Below, one piece after another: positions 54,114-63,943 of a DNA stretch of 64,000 bases. The position numbers were made by a program, and so were the translations under genes. The stretch comes from Paenibacillus xerothermodurans (lineage in GTDB: Bacteria > Bacillota > Bacilli > Paenibacillales > NBRC-103111), in NCBI RefSeq assembly GCF_002220865.2, contig NZ_NHRJ02000001.1:248001-312000 (forward strand). Reading direction: 5' to 3'. A model generated the notes under the pieces. The model made no database searches and was not told the DNA's origin. It saw only the letters and a program-made list of their open reading frames with translations. The stretch's first letter is position 1, and the number at the start of each line of letters is the position of its first letter.

Positions 54114-55415
54114 TTAACAAAACTCCCCGATTTTATTCAGCGCTCTGTGCGCGATCTGTTCATACCGCTGTTGCTTATTCTTAATTCTTTCACCCAGCGG
54201 CGGGAACAGCCCGAAATTGGCATTCATCGGTTGAAAATGTTTGAAATCCGCGGTGGTAATATAATGCGCCATACTGCCAAGGGTAGTTTCCTCCGGGAAC
54301 ACCAGACATTCTTGCCCCTTCGCATAGCGTGCGGCGTTCAAACCCGCAATCAATCCAGATGCCGCCGATTCCACGTAACCTTCCACACCTGTCATTTGAC
54401 CGGCGAAAAACAAATTATCACGCTTAAGAAACTGGTACGTCGGTTTCAGCAGCTTCGGAGAATTGATGAACGTGTTGCGATGCATCACGCCGTATCTCAC
54501 GAACTCGGCATTCTCCAAGCCTGGAATAAGAGAAAATACTCTTTTTTGCTCTCCCCACTTCAAATGGGTCTGGAATCCTACCAAATTGTAAAGCGTTCCG
54601 GCCGCATTATCCTGACGAAGCTGTACGACCGCGTAAGGAAGTTCATTGGTATGAGGGTTAATCAACCCTACCGGCTTCATAGGCCCATATAAAGCAGTTT
54701 GTTTCCCGCGTTGTGCCATTACCTCGATGGGCATGCAGCCCTCGAAATAGATTTCTTTCTCAAACTCCTTGACGGGTGCAACTTCGGCTGAGATGAGCGC
54801 ATCGTAGAATGTGTTGAACTCCTCCTCGGTCATAGGGCAGTTCAAGTACGCCGCTTCCCCTTTATCGTAGCGTGAAGCCAGATATACCTTGCTCATATCA
54901 ATCGAATCTTTTTCAACAATAGGAGCAGCGGCATCATAGAAGTACAAATACTCCTCGCCCATCAGCTGTTTCAAGTGCGCCGAAAGGGTCGGGGACGTTA
55001 AGGGACCTGTGGCAACTACCGTAATCCCCTCGGGGAGTGCTTCCAGCTCTTCATTACGCACTTCGATCAGCGGATGATTCCGCAGCGTGTCGGTGATTTC
55101 AGCGGAAAATCCTTCTCTATCCACTGCCAACGCTCCACCTGCGGGCACGGCATGTTTATCAGCGGACCGCATGATCAAAGAATTCATAACCCGCATTTCT
55201 TCCTTTAATACGCCCACCGCATTCGTTAAGCCGTTGGCGCGCAGCGAATTGCTGCACACCAGCTCGGCAAACTTATCGGTTATATGCGCGGGTGTTTTTT
55301 TCACTGGACGCATTTCGTATAAGATAACGGGTACGCCTTGACTCGCGATCTGCCAAGCAGCCTCACTGCCCGCCAAGCCGGCCCCGATAACGGTCACTGT
55401 AGATGTCTCTGACAA
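54114..55415 (-). CDS. trmFO: Folate-dependent tRNA (uracil-54-C5)-methyltransferase TrmFO
   Basis: This 433-residue flavoprotein methylates U54 of tRNA using methylenetetrahydrofolate. The FAD-binding [16 protein letters not shown] is at the N-terminus, followed by [50 protein letters not shown] with the catalytic Cys, and the C-terminal [27 protein letters not shown]. The start is a TTG at 55415 after AGGAGGATATCATC. In Bacillus xerC/codV would come next, but here hslV follows. Confidence 0.96.
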   Translation of the reverse strand: MSETSTVTVIGAGLAGSEAAWQIASQGVPVILYEMRPVKKTPAHITDKFAELVCSNSLRANGLTNAVGVLKEEMRVMNSLIMRSADKHAVPAGGALAVDREGFSAEITDTLRNHPLIEVRNEELEALPEGITVVATGPLTSPTLSAHLKQLMGEEYLYFYDAAAPIVEKDSIDMSKVYLASRYDKGEAAYLNCPMTEEEFNTFYDALISAEVAPVKEFEKEIYFEGCMPIEVMAQRGKQTALYGPMKPVGLINPHTNELPYAVVQLRQDNAAGTLYNLVGFQTHLKWGEQKRVFSLIPGLENAEFVRYGVMHRNTFINSPKLLKPTYQFLKRDNLFFAGQMTGVEGYVESAASGLIAGLNAARYAKGQECLVFPEETTLGSMAHYITTADFKHFQPMNANFGLFPPLGERIKNKQQRYEQIAHRALNKIGEFC

Positions 55416-55442
55416 GATGATATCCTCCTGGTCTAATGAACC

Positions 55443-57527
55443 TTACTCTGTTTCCTGCAGTTCTTCTTTGTAATCACATTGAACGCATTGATGGAATATG
55501 CCGTTCTTATTTCGTTTTTCCACTACTAGCGCCTCACATTTCGGACACGGTTTTTCTACCGGCTTATCCCATGACACGAACTCACAGCCCGGATAGCGGT
55601 CGCAGCCGTAAAATATACGTCCCTTCTTGCTGCGGCGTTCTATGATCTTGCCTTCTTTACAGTTCGGGCATGTTACACCTGTGTCCTTGACGATCGGTTT
55701 CGTATTGCGGCAGTCTGGAAATCCGGAACAGGCCAAAAACTTGCCAAACCGTCCCATTTTGTAAACCAGATGTCGGCCGCATTTCTCACATAATTCGTCT
55801 GAAACCTCGTCCTGGATCTCAATCTTCTCCATCTCTTCCTCGGCGACTTCCAGTCTCTTCTCAAATGACTCATAAAAGTCTCCAAGTACCTTGACCCAAT
55901 TCTCTTTTCCCTCTTCCACATGGTCAAGCTCTTCTTCCATATGGGCGGTGAATTCGACATCCAAAATTTCGGGAAAATATTCGATCATCTGTTGAATGAC
56001 CAATTCGCCCAGCTCGGTGGGTACAAACTTTTTGTCCTCAATCGCCACATATCCGCGCTTTTGAATGGTTTCGAGCGTAGGTGCGTAAGTACTCGGGCGT
56101 CCGATCCCCATTTCCTCCAATGCACGCACTAGACGAGCTTCGGTAAAGCGCGGCGGCGGTTGAGTGAAATGCTGCTTCGGATCGATTTGCTTTTTTTGCA
56201 CCTGATCACCCTTTTTTAAAGGCGGCAGCAGCTTATCCTCTTCCGTGGTGCCGTCGTCGTTGCCTTCCACATACACCTTCATAAAACCGGGAAATTTCAT
56301 TTTGGAACCTACCGCGCGAAACACCGTGTCCCCTGCCGCAATGTCAACGGTCATCGTATCCAACACCGCTGACGCCATCTGACTGGCCAAAAAACGTTCC
56401 CATACGAGCTTATACAATCGAAATTGGTCACGACTCAAATATTGTTTCATTTGATCCGGCTCACGCAGGACCGAGCTCGGGCGAATCGCTTCGTGCGCAT
56501 CCTGGGCGTTGGCTGCTTTTTTCACATATACCCGGGGGGTTTCCGGATAATAGGCGTCGCCATACTTTTGCAAAATAAACCCTTTCGCTTCTTCTTGAGC
56601 CACGGGGGAAATACGTGTGGAGTCTGTACGCATATATGTGATTAGACCGACTGTGCCCTCGCTGCCAAGATCGATTCCCTCGTACAGCTGCTGCGCTACG
56701 GACATCGTTTTAGCTGCGCGGAAATTCAGCTTGCGGGCAGCTTCCTGCTGCAGAGAGCTCGTGATGAAAGGCGGCGACGGATTACGCAGCCGTTCTTTTT
56801 CTTTCACTTCACTCACTGTGAAGACCGCTTGTTCCAAGCCCGCCAAGATGGCATTAACTTCCTCTTGGTTACGAAGCTCCTTCTTCTCACCGCCGACACT
56901 GTGGTACTTGGCTTCAAATTCTGTGGAGCCCGTGAGCAGCCTCGCCGTGATAGACCAGTATTCCTCTGGTACAAAAGCCTTAATCTCATTTTCCCTGTCA
57001 TAAATGAGCTTTACCGCCACTGATTGCACGCGGCCCGCGGATAACCCTTTTTTTACTTTCTTCCATAATAAAGGGCTGATTTTATAACCGACCAAGCGGT
57101 CTAAAATGCGTCGAGCCTGCTGGGCGTTAACAAGATCCAAGTTTATTTTTCGAGGTGTTTTAAAAGCGTCTTTGACGGCCTGCTTGGTTATTTCGTTAAA
57201 TACAACGCGGCATGTTTCCGTTTCATCAAGCTCTAAATAATGTGCGAGATGCCATGCGATAGCTTCGCCCTCACGATCAGGGTCCGCCGCCAGATATACT
57301 TTTTTCACCTTTTTGCGGGCATCCTTTAACTCTTTCAGCACCGAGCCCTTGCCGCGGATAGTGATGTATTTGGGTTCAAAGTCCTTTTTTATTTCAACGC
57401 CGATTTGGCTCTTCGGAAGATCACGTATATGGCCCATGGACGCTTTTACGATGAACTTGCTGCCTAAATATTTGCCGATCGTCTTTGCTTTTGCGGGTGA
57501 CTCCACAATGACTAATGAATCTGCCAT
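55443..57527 (-). CDS. topA: DNA topoisomerase I (type IA)
   Basis: This 694-residue enzyme relaxes negative supercoils. The Toprim domain holds [17 protein letters not shown] and [19 protein letters not shown]. The catalytic Tyr is in [14 protein letters not shown] (about 300). Three C-terminal zinc ribbons are visible (CEKCG...CRN, CPNCK...CDRYPGC, CPKCE...CVQCD). The ATG at 57527 follows GGGAAGGACGGCT. Gene order dprA-topA-trmFO is conserved in Bacillales. Confidence 0.97.
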   Translation of the reverse strand: MADSLVIVESPAKAKTIGKYLGSKFIVKASMGHIRDLPKSQIGVEIKKDFEPKYITIRGKGSVLKELKDARKKVKKVYLAADPDREGEAIAWHLAHYLELDETETCRVVFNEITKQAVKDAFKTPRKINLDLVNAQQARRILDRLVGYKISPLLWKKVKKGLSAGRVQSVAVKLIYDRENEIKAFVPEEYWSITARLLTGSTEFEAKYHSVGGEKKELRNQEEVNAILAGLEQAVFTVSEVKEKERLRNPSPPFITSSLQQEAARKLNFRAAKTMSVAQQLYEGIDLGSEGTVGLITYMRTDSTRISPVAQEEAKGFILQKYGDAYYPETPRVYVKKAANAQDAHEAIRPSSVLREPDQMKQYLSRDQFRLYKLVWERFLASQMASAVLDTMTVDIAAGDTVFRAVGSKMKFPGFMKVYVEGNDDGTTEEDKLLPPLKKGDQVQKKQIDPKQHFTQPPPRFTEARLVRALEEMGIGRPSTYAPTLETIQKRGYVAIEDKKFVPTELGELVIQQMIEYFPEILDVEFTAHMEEELDHVEEGKENWVKVLGDFYESFEKRLEVAEEEMEKIEIQDEVSDELCEKCGRHLVYKMGRFGKFLACSGFPDCRNTKPIVKDTGVTCPNCKEGKIIERRSKKGRIFYGCDRYPGCEFVSWDKPVEKPCPKCEALVVEKRNKNGIFHQCVQCDYKEELQETE

Positions 57528-57548
57528 AGCCGTCCTTCCCCCCTCGAT

Positions 57549-58667
57549 TTATGAGATATGTAGTCTAATAAAAGCGTAGAGAGAACCCGGTAACTGTTCA
57601 ACACGCTTTGTCAATAGTAAATTTAACAGAAGTGAATGTAAATGTCCAAAGGTAAATTCAGTGCTCACGAGCAGCTCATCAATGGACATCGCTTGATTTT
57701 GCAGCAGGCTTACGATGGTTTGTTCATCCGCTGATAAGTTTGACTGGGTTTGCTGCGCATAATTACTATTTGTCGTTGCGCGTCCCGCTATCCACTGCGG
57801 GTACTCCTCCAAAATGTCACTCACATCGCTGACCAGTTTAGCGCCTTGCTTGATTAAGGAAAGCGCGCCCTGACTCTTAGGAGAGGTGATTGGCCCTGGC
57901 ACCGCAAACACGTCCCTGGATTCCTCTAACGCTTGATCGGCAGTGATCAGTGAACCGCTTCTGAGTGCGGCCTCCACGACCAAAACACCTTGACTCAAGC
58001 CGGCGATGATACGGTTGCGCTGAGGAAAAAGACCCGGATGGGCTTTAGTGTCCAATGGATACTCGCTGATGATCAAGCCTTCTTTCAAGATGCGCTCATA
58101 CAACTGATGATTCTCACGCGGATACACTTGCCCTATCCCACAGCCCAACACCGCAATCGTTCCACCCGATTGGCTTAAGGCACCGCAGTGGGCGGCCGTG
58201 TCAATCCCTCTGGCCAAACCGCTTACGACACATACACTCGCAGAGGCGAGCTCGCCCGACAATTGTTCGGCAATCTTGCGGCCGTACACGGTGGGGGTCC
58301 TGGTGCCAACTACTGCAATGCAAGGCGCGTTCAGAAGATGAACTTTCCCATGGCAATATAATACCCAGGGCGGCTGAGCAGTTTGAGTCAATAACACCGG
58401 ATATTCTTCGTCGTATATTGTCAGTATCTGAATTCCGTGGCTGTTGTAGCGGTCTAGCAGCTGCATCAAATATGCAGGCGTAACCTGGCGCAGCGCGGCT
58501 GTTATTGAATGCGCTTTAGATGACAACATCCCCAATTCCTTCCATTGATCGGGCTGCAGAGCTAAAGCGTCCGCCAGACACGGAAATTGGGCTACAATCT
58601 GCTGTATCGTTTTCCAACCGATTCCCGGTAGATGGTTCAACGCTATCAGAATGCTTCTATTATTCAT
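57549..58667 (-). CDS. dprA: DNA processing protein DprA (Smf)
   Basis: This 372-residue protein loads RecA onto incoming single-stranded DNA during transformation. It has an N-terminal helix-hairpin-helix-like region (NHLPGIGWKTIQQIVAQF), the Rossmann domain with AVVGTRTPTVYG, VVSGLARGIDTAAHCGAL, GGTIAVLGCGIGQVYPREN and FPQRNRIIAGLS, and a C-terminal winged helix (about 305-365). The ATG at 58667 has GGAG 14 bases upstream; an in-frame GTG at 58682 overlaps that site. With comM nearby it suggests competence genes are kept. Confidence 0.94.
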   Translation of the reverse strand: MNNRSILIALNHLPGIGWKTIQQIVAQFPCLADALALQPDQWKELGMLSSKAHSITAALRQVTPAYLMQLLDRYNSHGIQILTIYDEEYPVLLTQTAQPPWVLYCHGKVHLLNAPCIAVVGTRTPTVYGRKIAEQLSGELASASVCVVSGLARGIDTAAHCGALSQSGGTIAVLGCGIGQVYPRENHQLYERILKEGLIISEYPLDTKAHPGLFPQRNRIIAGLSQGVLVVEAALRSGSLITADQALEESRDVFAVPGPITSPKSQGALSLIKQGAKLVSDVSDILEEYPQWIAGRATTNSNYAQQTQSNLSADEQTIVSLLQNQAMSIDELLVSTEFTFGHLHSLLLNLLLTKRVEQLPGSLYAFIRLHIS

Positions 58668-58723
58668 ACTAGTATATATCACTCCTTCAGTGAGAACAAC
58701 TTTTCACGGTATGAGAACAAAAA

Positions 58724-58756
58724 AGCCTTCTATTCCCGGATAAGGAACAGAAGGCT
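58724..58756 (-). terminator. Terminator after sucD
   Basis: On the minus strand AGCCTTCTGTTCC/GGAATAGAAGGCT forms a 13-bp stem with one G-U pair and a 7-base loop, followed by TTTTTTG. It separates sucCD from dprA-topA. Confidence 0.9.
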
Positions 58757-58783
58757 GCTTGCCTAATGATTAATAGTGTGAAA

Positions 58784-59716
58784 TTATTTTTTAGTAATGC
58801 ATTTTCCCAATAGACCCTTTTCTTCCAACACGCTCACCAACGTGGAGCCCATCTCCGAAGGTGTTGGCGCTACCTTGATACCGCAGCGTTCAAGCGTTGC
58901 CACTTTCTCAGCCGCTGTGCCTTTCCCGCCAGAAATGATCGCACCGGCATGGCCCATACGTTTGCCTGGAGGAGCGGTCTGACCGCCAATAAATCCAACA
59001 ACCGGTTTAGTCATATTCGCAGCGATCCATTCCGCAGCTTCCTCTTCCGCAGTGCCGCCGATTTCACCGATCATAATTACCGCATAAGTGTCCGGATCGT
59101 TATTGAAAAGTTCAAGAACATCGATAAACTCCGTGCCCTTCACAGGGTCGCCGCCGATACCAACCGCGGATGATTGACCAATGCCCCGTGTGCTAAGCTG
59201 ATGCACCGCTTCATAAGTTAGTGTTCCACTGCGTGAAACGACGCCCACATGGCCTGGAGTATGAATGTAACCCGGCATAATGCCGATTTTGCACTCACCC
59301 GGAGTAATTAAGCCAGGGCAATTCGGCCCGATCAGACGGGTTTTTTTGCCTTCCATGTAACGGGAGACTTTTACCATGTCCAGCACAGGTATGCCTTCCG
59401 TGATACAAATCGCCAAATCGAGCTCCGCATCTACCGCTTCCATGATCGCATCCGCTGCAAAAGCAGGCGGCACATAGATGACGGATACCGTGGCACCTGT
59501 TGCGGCCTTGGCGTGTGCTACAGTGTTAAAGACGGGCAACGAGACCACTTCCCCATTCTCCAGAGTAATGTCGACTTTCGTGCCGCCTTTCCCCGGAGTC
59601 ACGCCACCTACCATTTGCGTACCATAATCAAGAGCACCTTTGGTGTGGAACAGTCCGACCGAGCCAGTGATACCTTGTGTGATGACTTTCGTATCTTTAT
59701 TAATTAAAATACTCAT
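58784..59716 (-). CDS. sucD: Succinyl-CoA synthetase alpha subunit
   Basis: This 310-residue subunit binds CoA and carries the phosphohistidine. The N-terminal CoA-binding region includes [35 protein letters not shown]. The ligase domain has [21 protein letters not shown] and the active-site His in [17 protein letters not shown] (about 246). It forms the TCA-cycle enzyme with SucC. The ATG at 59716 follows GGGATGTGA. Confidence 0.97.
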   Translation of the reverse strand: MSILINKDTKVITQGITGSVGLFHTKGALDYGTQMVGGVTPGKGGTKVDITLENGEVVSLPVFNTVAHAKAATGATVSVIYVPPAFAADAIMEAVDAELDLAICITEGIPVLDMVKVSRYMEGKKTRLIGPNCPGLITPGECKIGIMPGYIHTPGHVGVVSRSGTLTYEAVHQLSTRGIGQSSAVGIGGDPVKGTEFIDVLELFNNDPDTYAVIMIGEIGGTAEEEAAEWIAANMTKPVVGFIGGQTAPPGKRMGHAGAIISGGKGTAAEKVATLERCGIKVAPTPSEMGSTLVSVLEEKGLLGKCITKK

Positions 59717-59777
59717 TTGTATTGGTCACATCCCCTGATTATTTTAACGAAGAATATGCGTTTACTGTTATATCCGA

Positions 59778-60938
59778 TCACGATACTAGAGCAACGATTT
59801 TTTGAGCGCCGTCCGCCATCGAGTCCGCAGCCACGATATTCAAGCCGGATTCGTTCAGTATTTTCTTGCCGAGGTCCACGTTCGTGCCTTCCAATCGCAC
59901 TACCAGCGGACGAGTCAGACCAACCTGCTTCGCGGCTTCTACTACACCGCTTGCAATGACGTCACATTTCATGATACCACCGAAAATGTTAACGAAAATG
60001 CCCTTCACCGCTTCATCAGAAAGGATAATTTTGAACGCCTCGGTGACCTTCTCCGCGGTAGCGCCGCCCCCTACATCAAGGAAGTTAGCAGGGTCTCCGC
60101 CGTAATATTTAATAATATCCATAGTCGCCATTGCCAAGCCTGCGCCGTTGACCAGACAACCAATGTTGCCGTCAAGCGCTATGTAGCTCAAGTCATACTT
60201 GGAGGCTTGGATTTCTTTTTCGTCTTCTTCTTCCAGGTCGCGCAGTTCAACGATGTCCTTGTGACGGTACAATGCGTTGGAGTCAAAATTCAATTTCGCA
60301 TCGAGCGCCATGACATCTCCGCTTCCTGTCACTACCAATGGATTGATCTCAGCGATGGAGCAATCTTTGTCAACGAAAGCAGTGTAGAGAGCGATCATAA
60401 ATTTCACGGCTTTGTTAACTAATTCGGATGGGATATTAATTGCGTAAGCCAATTTGCGCGCTTGGAATGGTTGTAAGCCGATGGCCGGATCAATCACTTC
60501 TTTAAAGATCTTCTCTGGAGATTTTTCCGCAACTTCCTCAATCTCCGTACCGCCCTCTTCCGACGCCATCATAACAACACGGCCGGTCACCCGGTCGATG
60601 ACTACACCGATGTAGTATTCTTTCTTAATATCGCAGCCCTCTTCTATAAGCAAGCGCTTAACTTCCTTGCCTTCCGGTCCAGTCTGATGTGTGACAAGGA
60701 CTTTGCCTAAAATTTCTTGAGCGTACGCACGTACCTCGTCCAAATTTTTAGCAACTTTGACACCGCCGGCTTTGCCGCGCCCGCCCGCATGGATCTGAGC
60801 TTTTACTACAACTACAGAAGTTCCAAGCTGCTTGGCCGCCTCGACAGCCTCATCCACTGTGAAAGCTACTTTTCCGTTAGGAACAGCAACCCCATATTGC
60901 TTAAGCACTGCTTTGCCCTGGTACTCATGGATATTCAT
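59778..60938 (-). CDS. sucC: Succinyl-CoA synthetase beta subunit
   Basis: This 386-residue subunit has an ATP-grasp domain ([23 protein letters not shown]), metal and nucleotide residues in [24 protein letters not shown], and the C-terminal ligase domain with [27 protein letters not shown] and [10 protein letters not shown]. Together with SucD it makes ATP or GTP in the TCA cycle. The ATG at 60938 follows TAGGAGGATTTTGCTAA. A leader of about 140 nt precedes it. Confidence 0.97.
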   Translation of the reverse strand: MNIHEYQGKAVLKQYGVAVPNGKVAFTVDEAVEAAKQLGTSVVVVKAQIHAGGRGKAGGVKVAKNLDEVRAYAQEILGKVLVTHQTGPEGKEVKRLLIEEGCDIKKEYYIGVVIDRVTGRVVMMASEEGGTEIEEVAEKSPEKIFKEVIDPAIGLQPFQARKLAYAINIPSELVNKAVKFMIALYTAFVDKDCSIAEINPLVVTGSGDVMALDAKLNFDSNALYRHKDIVELRDLEEEDEKEIQASKYDLSYIALDGNIGCLVNGAGLAMATMDIIKYYGGDPANFLDVGGGATAEKVTEAFKIILSDEAVKGIFVNIFGGIMKCDVIASGVVEAAKQVGLTRPLVVRLEGTNVDLGKKILNESGLNIVAADSMADGAQKIVALVS

Positions 60939-61081
60939 TTAGCAAAATCCTCCTATCAGTTATAGCTTACTATATGAATCAGAACTGGCGGTTCATGTGC
61001 GAGTTCTGCGTCAACCAATATGAATTATTCGTGAATCTCCTGAGAAATCCTGCCTGAACCGGACGGTCAGCAACATTCCTA

Positions 61082-61090
61082 ATTGTACCA
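61082..61090 (-). promoter_or_regulatory. Candidate extended -10 promoter of sucCD
   Basis: On the minus strand TGGTACAAT is an extended -10 (TGn followed by TACAAT at 61082-61087). No good -35 is visible at 16-18 bp. It would start a leader of about 140 nt before sucC. Confidence 0.45.
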
Positions 61091-61215
61091 CTTTTTTTCG
61101 ACGGTTTCCTCCTTTTTTCAAGCAAAGGTTTCATTTTTCAATTAAACTTTTTTATGCCACTGAAAAATTTCCCGTATAATCTCATTCCCGGGGAAATCAG
61201 GGAACAGCATAAAGA

Positions 61216-61248
61216 CGCATGTATCCCGAAAAGCGGCGGAAACATGCG
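61216..61248 (-). terminator. Possible terminator after the zinc-ribbon gene
   Basis: On the minus strand CGCATGT/ACATGCG forms a 7-bp stem with a 19-base loop, followed by only TCTTT. A second small hairpin (TTCCC/GGGAA) lies just downstream. Together they could end transcription before the sucC promoter. Confidence 0.4.
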
Positions 61249-61271
61249 CCAAGTACCCCATGGCTCTCTCT

Positions 61272-61538
61272 TTAAACATAAGCGGGATTCGTCGGCGTAA
61301 TTACACGAGGCTCACGTTCAGCCTGCTTGATAAATCGCAGTTCGTTCGCTCGGTAGCTGCACACGAGGCACTGAATCGTCGGTTCGGTATCCTCGATGGG
61401 CTCGAGCTCGGTAACCTCCTGCACTACTCCCGTGGCGGCGTCCTTCACCACACGTTGAGAAAAGCTGGAGATCACACTGAACTTCACACGATTTGACCTG
61501 CAATTTGGACAAAAATAAGGTTTGTCCTGCAAACTCAT
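61272..61538 (-). CDS. Small zinc-ribbon protein of unknown function
   Basis: This protein of about 88 residues has two Cys pairs, CPNCRSNRVKFSVI near the start and CLVCSYRANELRFIKQ near the end, the layout of a zinc ribbon. The middle is acidic (EVTELEPIEDTEPT). The ATG at 61538 touches GGGGGTG; a TTG two codons later (61532) has better spacing and may be the real start. It has the composition of a true gene and no clear partner. I do not recognise a named family. Confidence 0.7.
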   Translation of the reverse strand: MSLQDKPYFCPNCRSNRVKFSVISSFSQRVVKDAATGVVQEVTELEPIEDTEPTIQCLVCSYRANELRFIKQAEREPRVITPTNPAYV

Positions 61539-61602
61539 CACCCCCATTCATTGTATAACCAGAAGGCCGCACCGCTATGCCTGTAACGCATCACGTCAAG
61601 CG

Positions 61603-61631
61603 TTGCGAAATTCAGGATCAGAAGGTAGAAT
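61603..61631 (+). promoter_or_regulatory. Sigma-A promoter of comM
   Basis: On the plus strand a -35 TTGCGA (61603-61608) and a -10 TAGAAT (61626-61631) are separated by exactly 17 bp. It lies about 80 bp upstream of the comM ATG and is the only rightward promoter for which I see a gene. Confidence 0.65.
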
Positions 61632-61711
61632 ATAAAATAAAATAAGTACGAGCAATAAGGAAGCACCTTTTGCCTATTCTGATCTACGATCGAGGGAAGA
61701 GGTGTTTTTTT

Positions 61712-63268
61712 ATGTACGGTAAAGTGTTAAGCGCGTGCCTGCATGGTGTCGATGGAAAGCTGGTGGAGGTGGAAGTGGATCTGAGCAACGGCCTTCCTCA
61801 GATGAACATAGTAGGTTTGCCGGACAGCGCGGTAAAAGAGTCGATCGAGCGGGTGCGGGCGGCGGTGAAAAACTGCGGGTACGCGTTTCCTCTGCAACGT
61901 ATTACCGTCAATTTGGCCCCGGCCGATGTGCGAAAGGAGGGATCCGCCTTCGACCTGGCCATTGCTGTCGGAATCCTCGCGACCAGCGAGCAACTGAACT
62001 TAGCGGAAGCCGACCGCACTCTGATTTTGGGGGAGTTGTCTTTGGATGGCTCGGTGAGGCCGGTGCCAGGCGTGCTTTCCATGATGGCGAACGCAAAGGA
62101 TCATGGTATTCGGCGGGTAATCGTTCCCACCGGTAACGTGGAAGAGGCCTCCCTGATTGCGGATATGGACATATTCACTTTATCGCATCTTAATCAGCTC
62201 CAGCAGCTTGCCGGTAATGGATTGACCGGTGTGCATGCCGTGCGCGTGGAAGAGCGCGAATCCGGTAGGCCCCGCAAGGCCGGAATGGATGATTACAGTG
62301 ATGTGAACGGACAGATGCATGCGAAGAGAGCTCTTATCATTTGTGCGGCCGGAATGCATAACCTTCTGCTGCTTGGGCCGCCAGGCACGGGAAAAACGAT
62401 GCTGGTCAAACGTCTGCCTACCATCCTTCCCGACATGTCGGAGCAAGAATCACTGGATGTCACCAAAATCTACAGTGCCTCCGGCAAGTTTTCCGACCGC
62501 AGCAGCTTAATCAGTGAACGCCCTTTCCGGATGCCACATCATACGATCTCAGCGGCTGGCTTGGTAGGCGGAGGCAATATTCCCAAGCCGGGAGAAATCA
62601 GTTTGGCTCATCGCGGGGTACTGTTTCTCGACGAGCTGCCCGAGTTTTCCCGAGCGGTGCTGGAAGTGCTCCGCCAGCCGTTAGAGGATAGGCATGTGAC
62701 GATCGGGCGGGCGCGAGCGGTATACCGCTTCCCTGCCCACTTCATTCTCGCCGCGTCAATGAATCCGTGCCCGTGTGGTTATTTTGGAGCTGAAACAAAC
62801 ATCCACGCGTGCACTTGCAGCCCACTGCGCATTGAACAATATCGGTCGAAAATTTCGGGCCCTCTGCTGGATCGCATCGATTTACAAGTCGATGTTCCCC
62901 GCATCGATTACGAACAACTGGTGCTCACCGAGTCGCAGCTGTCATCCGAAGCCATGAAGCGGCAGGTCAATCTCGCCCGGGCGATGCAGGAGAACCGTTT
63001 TGCCGGCACCGGCATTACCTTTAACAGCGAGCTGTCCGGCAATCTGCTGAAACAGCATTGCCGAATGCACCGAGAGGCGGAAGCGCTGCTTCGCAAATCG
63101 TTCGAATTGTTGGGACTGAGCGTGAGAGCGTACGATCGTATTCTTAAGATCGCACGTACCATCGCGGACCTAGAGAGCAGCGTTCAGCTGGAACCGGCGC
63201 ACGTAGCGGAAGCCCTGCAATACCGCAGCTTGGACAAAAAATCGCTCCCCCCGGCCGGCAGCCGTTAG
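61712..63268 (+). CDS. comM: YifB/ComM family AAA+ Mg-chelatase-like ATPase
   Basis: This 518-residue protein has an N-terminal Lon-protease-like ChlI domain (1-165), an AAA+ domain with Walker A LLLLGPPGTGKTMLVKRL (about 218), Walker B GVLFLDELPEFSR, a Cys-rich AASMNPCPCGYFGAETNIHACTCSP loop, and a C-terminal Mg-chelatase domain. In Gram-negative bacteria ComM is a helicase that extends branch migration during transformation. The role in Firmicutes is less clear. I chose the ATG at 61712 after GAGGTG. It is the only gene on the plus strand here, and it converges on yraN with overlapping stops. Confidence 0.93.
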   Translation: MYGKVLSACLHGVDGKLVEVEVDLSNGLPQMNIVGLPDSAVKESIERVRAAVKNCGYAFPLQRITVNLAPADVRKEGSAFDLAIAVGILATSEQLNLAEADRTLILGELSLDGSVRPVPGVLSMMANAKDHGIRRVIVPTGNVEEASLIADMDIFTLSHLNQLQQLAGNGLTGVHAVRVEERESGRPRKAGMDDYSDVNGQMHAKRALIICAAGMHNLLLLGPPGTGKTMLVKRLPTILPDMSEQESLDVTKIYSASGKFSDRSSLISERPFRMPHHTISAAGLVGGGNIPKPGEISLAHRGVLFLDELPEFSRAVLEVLRQPLEDRHVTIGRARAVYRFPAHFILAASMNPCPCGYFGAETNIHACTCSPLRIEQYRSKISGPLLDRIDLQVDVPRIDYEQLVLTESQLSSEAMKRQVNLARAMQENRFAGTGITFNSELSGNLLKQHCRMHREAEALLRKSFELLGLSVRAYDRILKIARTIADLESSVQLEPAHVAEALQYRSLDKKSLPPAGSR

Positions 63269-63639
63269 AATGCGTTGCATACGTGCTCAATGGTTCTCAG
63301 ACCGCCATCCTTCTCCGTCAGCACAGAAATGACGTCGAAGCGCTGCTGCTTATGCAGCAGTTGATTGCGGTGAGCGTAATACTGCGCCGTTTCTCTTACT
63401 TGACGCTGTTTGAGCAAGTTGACCGATTCTTGAGGAGTGCCGAATCGGGCACTACCGCTGCGTGTCCTCACTTCCACGAACACTAGCAGCTCCCCCTCCA
63501 CGGCGACGAGGTCGATCTCGCCCGACCTGCACCGCCAGTTCTGAGCTTGAATCCGGTATCCTTTGCTGCTGAGATGTTCTCGAGCATAGTTTTCACCCAG
63601 AGCGCCCAGCATTTTGCGGGTAAGCCTTGTATTATCCAT
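63265..63639 (-). CDS. yraN: UPF0102 family endonuclease-like protein YraN
   Basis: This 124-residue protein has the Holliday-junction-resolvase-like fold of UPF0102. The motif residues lie in GENYAREHLSSKGY, NWRCRSGEIDLVA and LLVFVEVRTRS, giving the E...D...ExK-like order, although the last position is R-x-R rather than K. Its role is not established. It overlaps the FlhB-like gene by 8 bp at its start, and its stop overlaps that of the opposing comM. Confidence 0.9.
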   Translation of the reverse strand: MDNTRLTRKMLGALGENYAREHLSSKGYRIQAQNWRCRSGEIDLVAVEGELLVFVEVRTRSGSARFGTPQESVNLLKQRQVRETAQYYAHRNQLLHKQQRFDVISVLTEKDGGLRTIEHVCNAF

Positions 63640-63943
63640 TTGACCTCTTTCCTAACTGCTGCTTAGCACGAGTGTCCGAACGGTAGATGAAGCTCAGTAT
63701 TTCGGCTACGAGCTGGTATAGTGCCGGTGGAATTTCTTGATCTAGATCCAGCTTAGACAAAACTTCGACAAGCGATGAGTCCTGCTGGATCGGGACTCCA
63801 TTCTCCCTTGCTTTCTGCATTATGGCGTCGGCGACCGAGCCCCTACCTTTCGCAATCAGCACGGGGGCACTCTTCTGCTCCGGGGCATATTTCAACGCTA
63901 CCGCCTTTTGGACGGCGCTTCGACCGTCCCGGCGCTGGTTCAT
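63632..63943 (-). CDS. ylqH: Stand-alone FlhB C-terminal-domain protein (YlqH type)
   Basis: This 103-residue protein aligns with the cytosolic part of FlhB after its self-cleavage site. KAVALKYAPEQKSAPVLIAKGRGSVADAIMQKARENGVP matches the FlhB segment from FAVALRYD onward, and IPPALYQLVAEILSFIYR matches the FlhB end. It has no membrane segments and no NPTH motif. A similar gene (ylqH) sits at the same place in Bacillus. It could interact with the export gate or FliK, but this is inference. Confidence 0.85.
   Translation of the reverse strand: MNQRRDGRSAVQKAVALKYAPEQKSAPVLIAKGRGSVADAIMQKARENGVPIQQDSSLVEVLSKLDLDQEIPPALYQLVAEILSFIYRSDTRAKQQLGKRSNG

Larger units (their letters stand above)
60939..61271. 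other. Gene-free stretch between sucC and the zinc-ribbon gene
   Basis: These 333 bp contain no convincing gene. On the minus strand there is a weak hairpin after the zinc-ribbon gene, a candidate extended -10 for sucC, and a long sucC leader with an inverted repeat AGAACT...AGTTCT at about 60981-61007. A TATAAT on the plus strand at 61174-61179 has no obvious gene to serve. Confidence 0.6.

Noticed and set aside
61160-61185. TATAAT on the plus strand as a promoter
   Set aside because: No good -35 box and no plus-strand gene until comM, which has a better promoter of its own.
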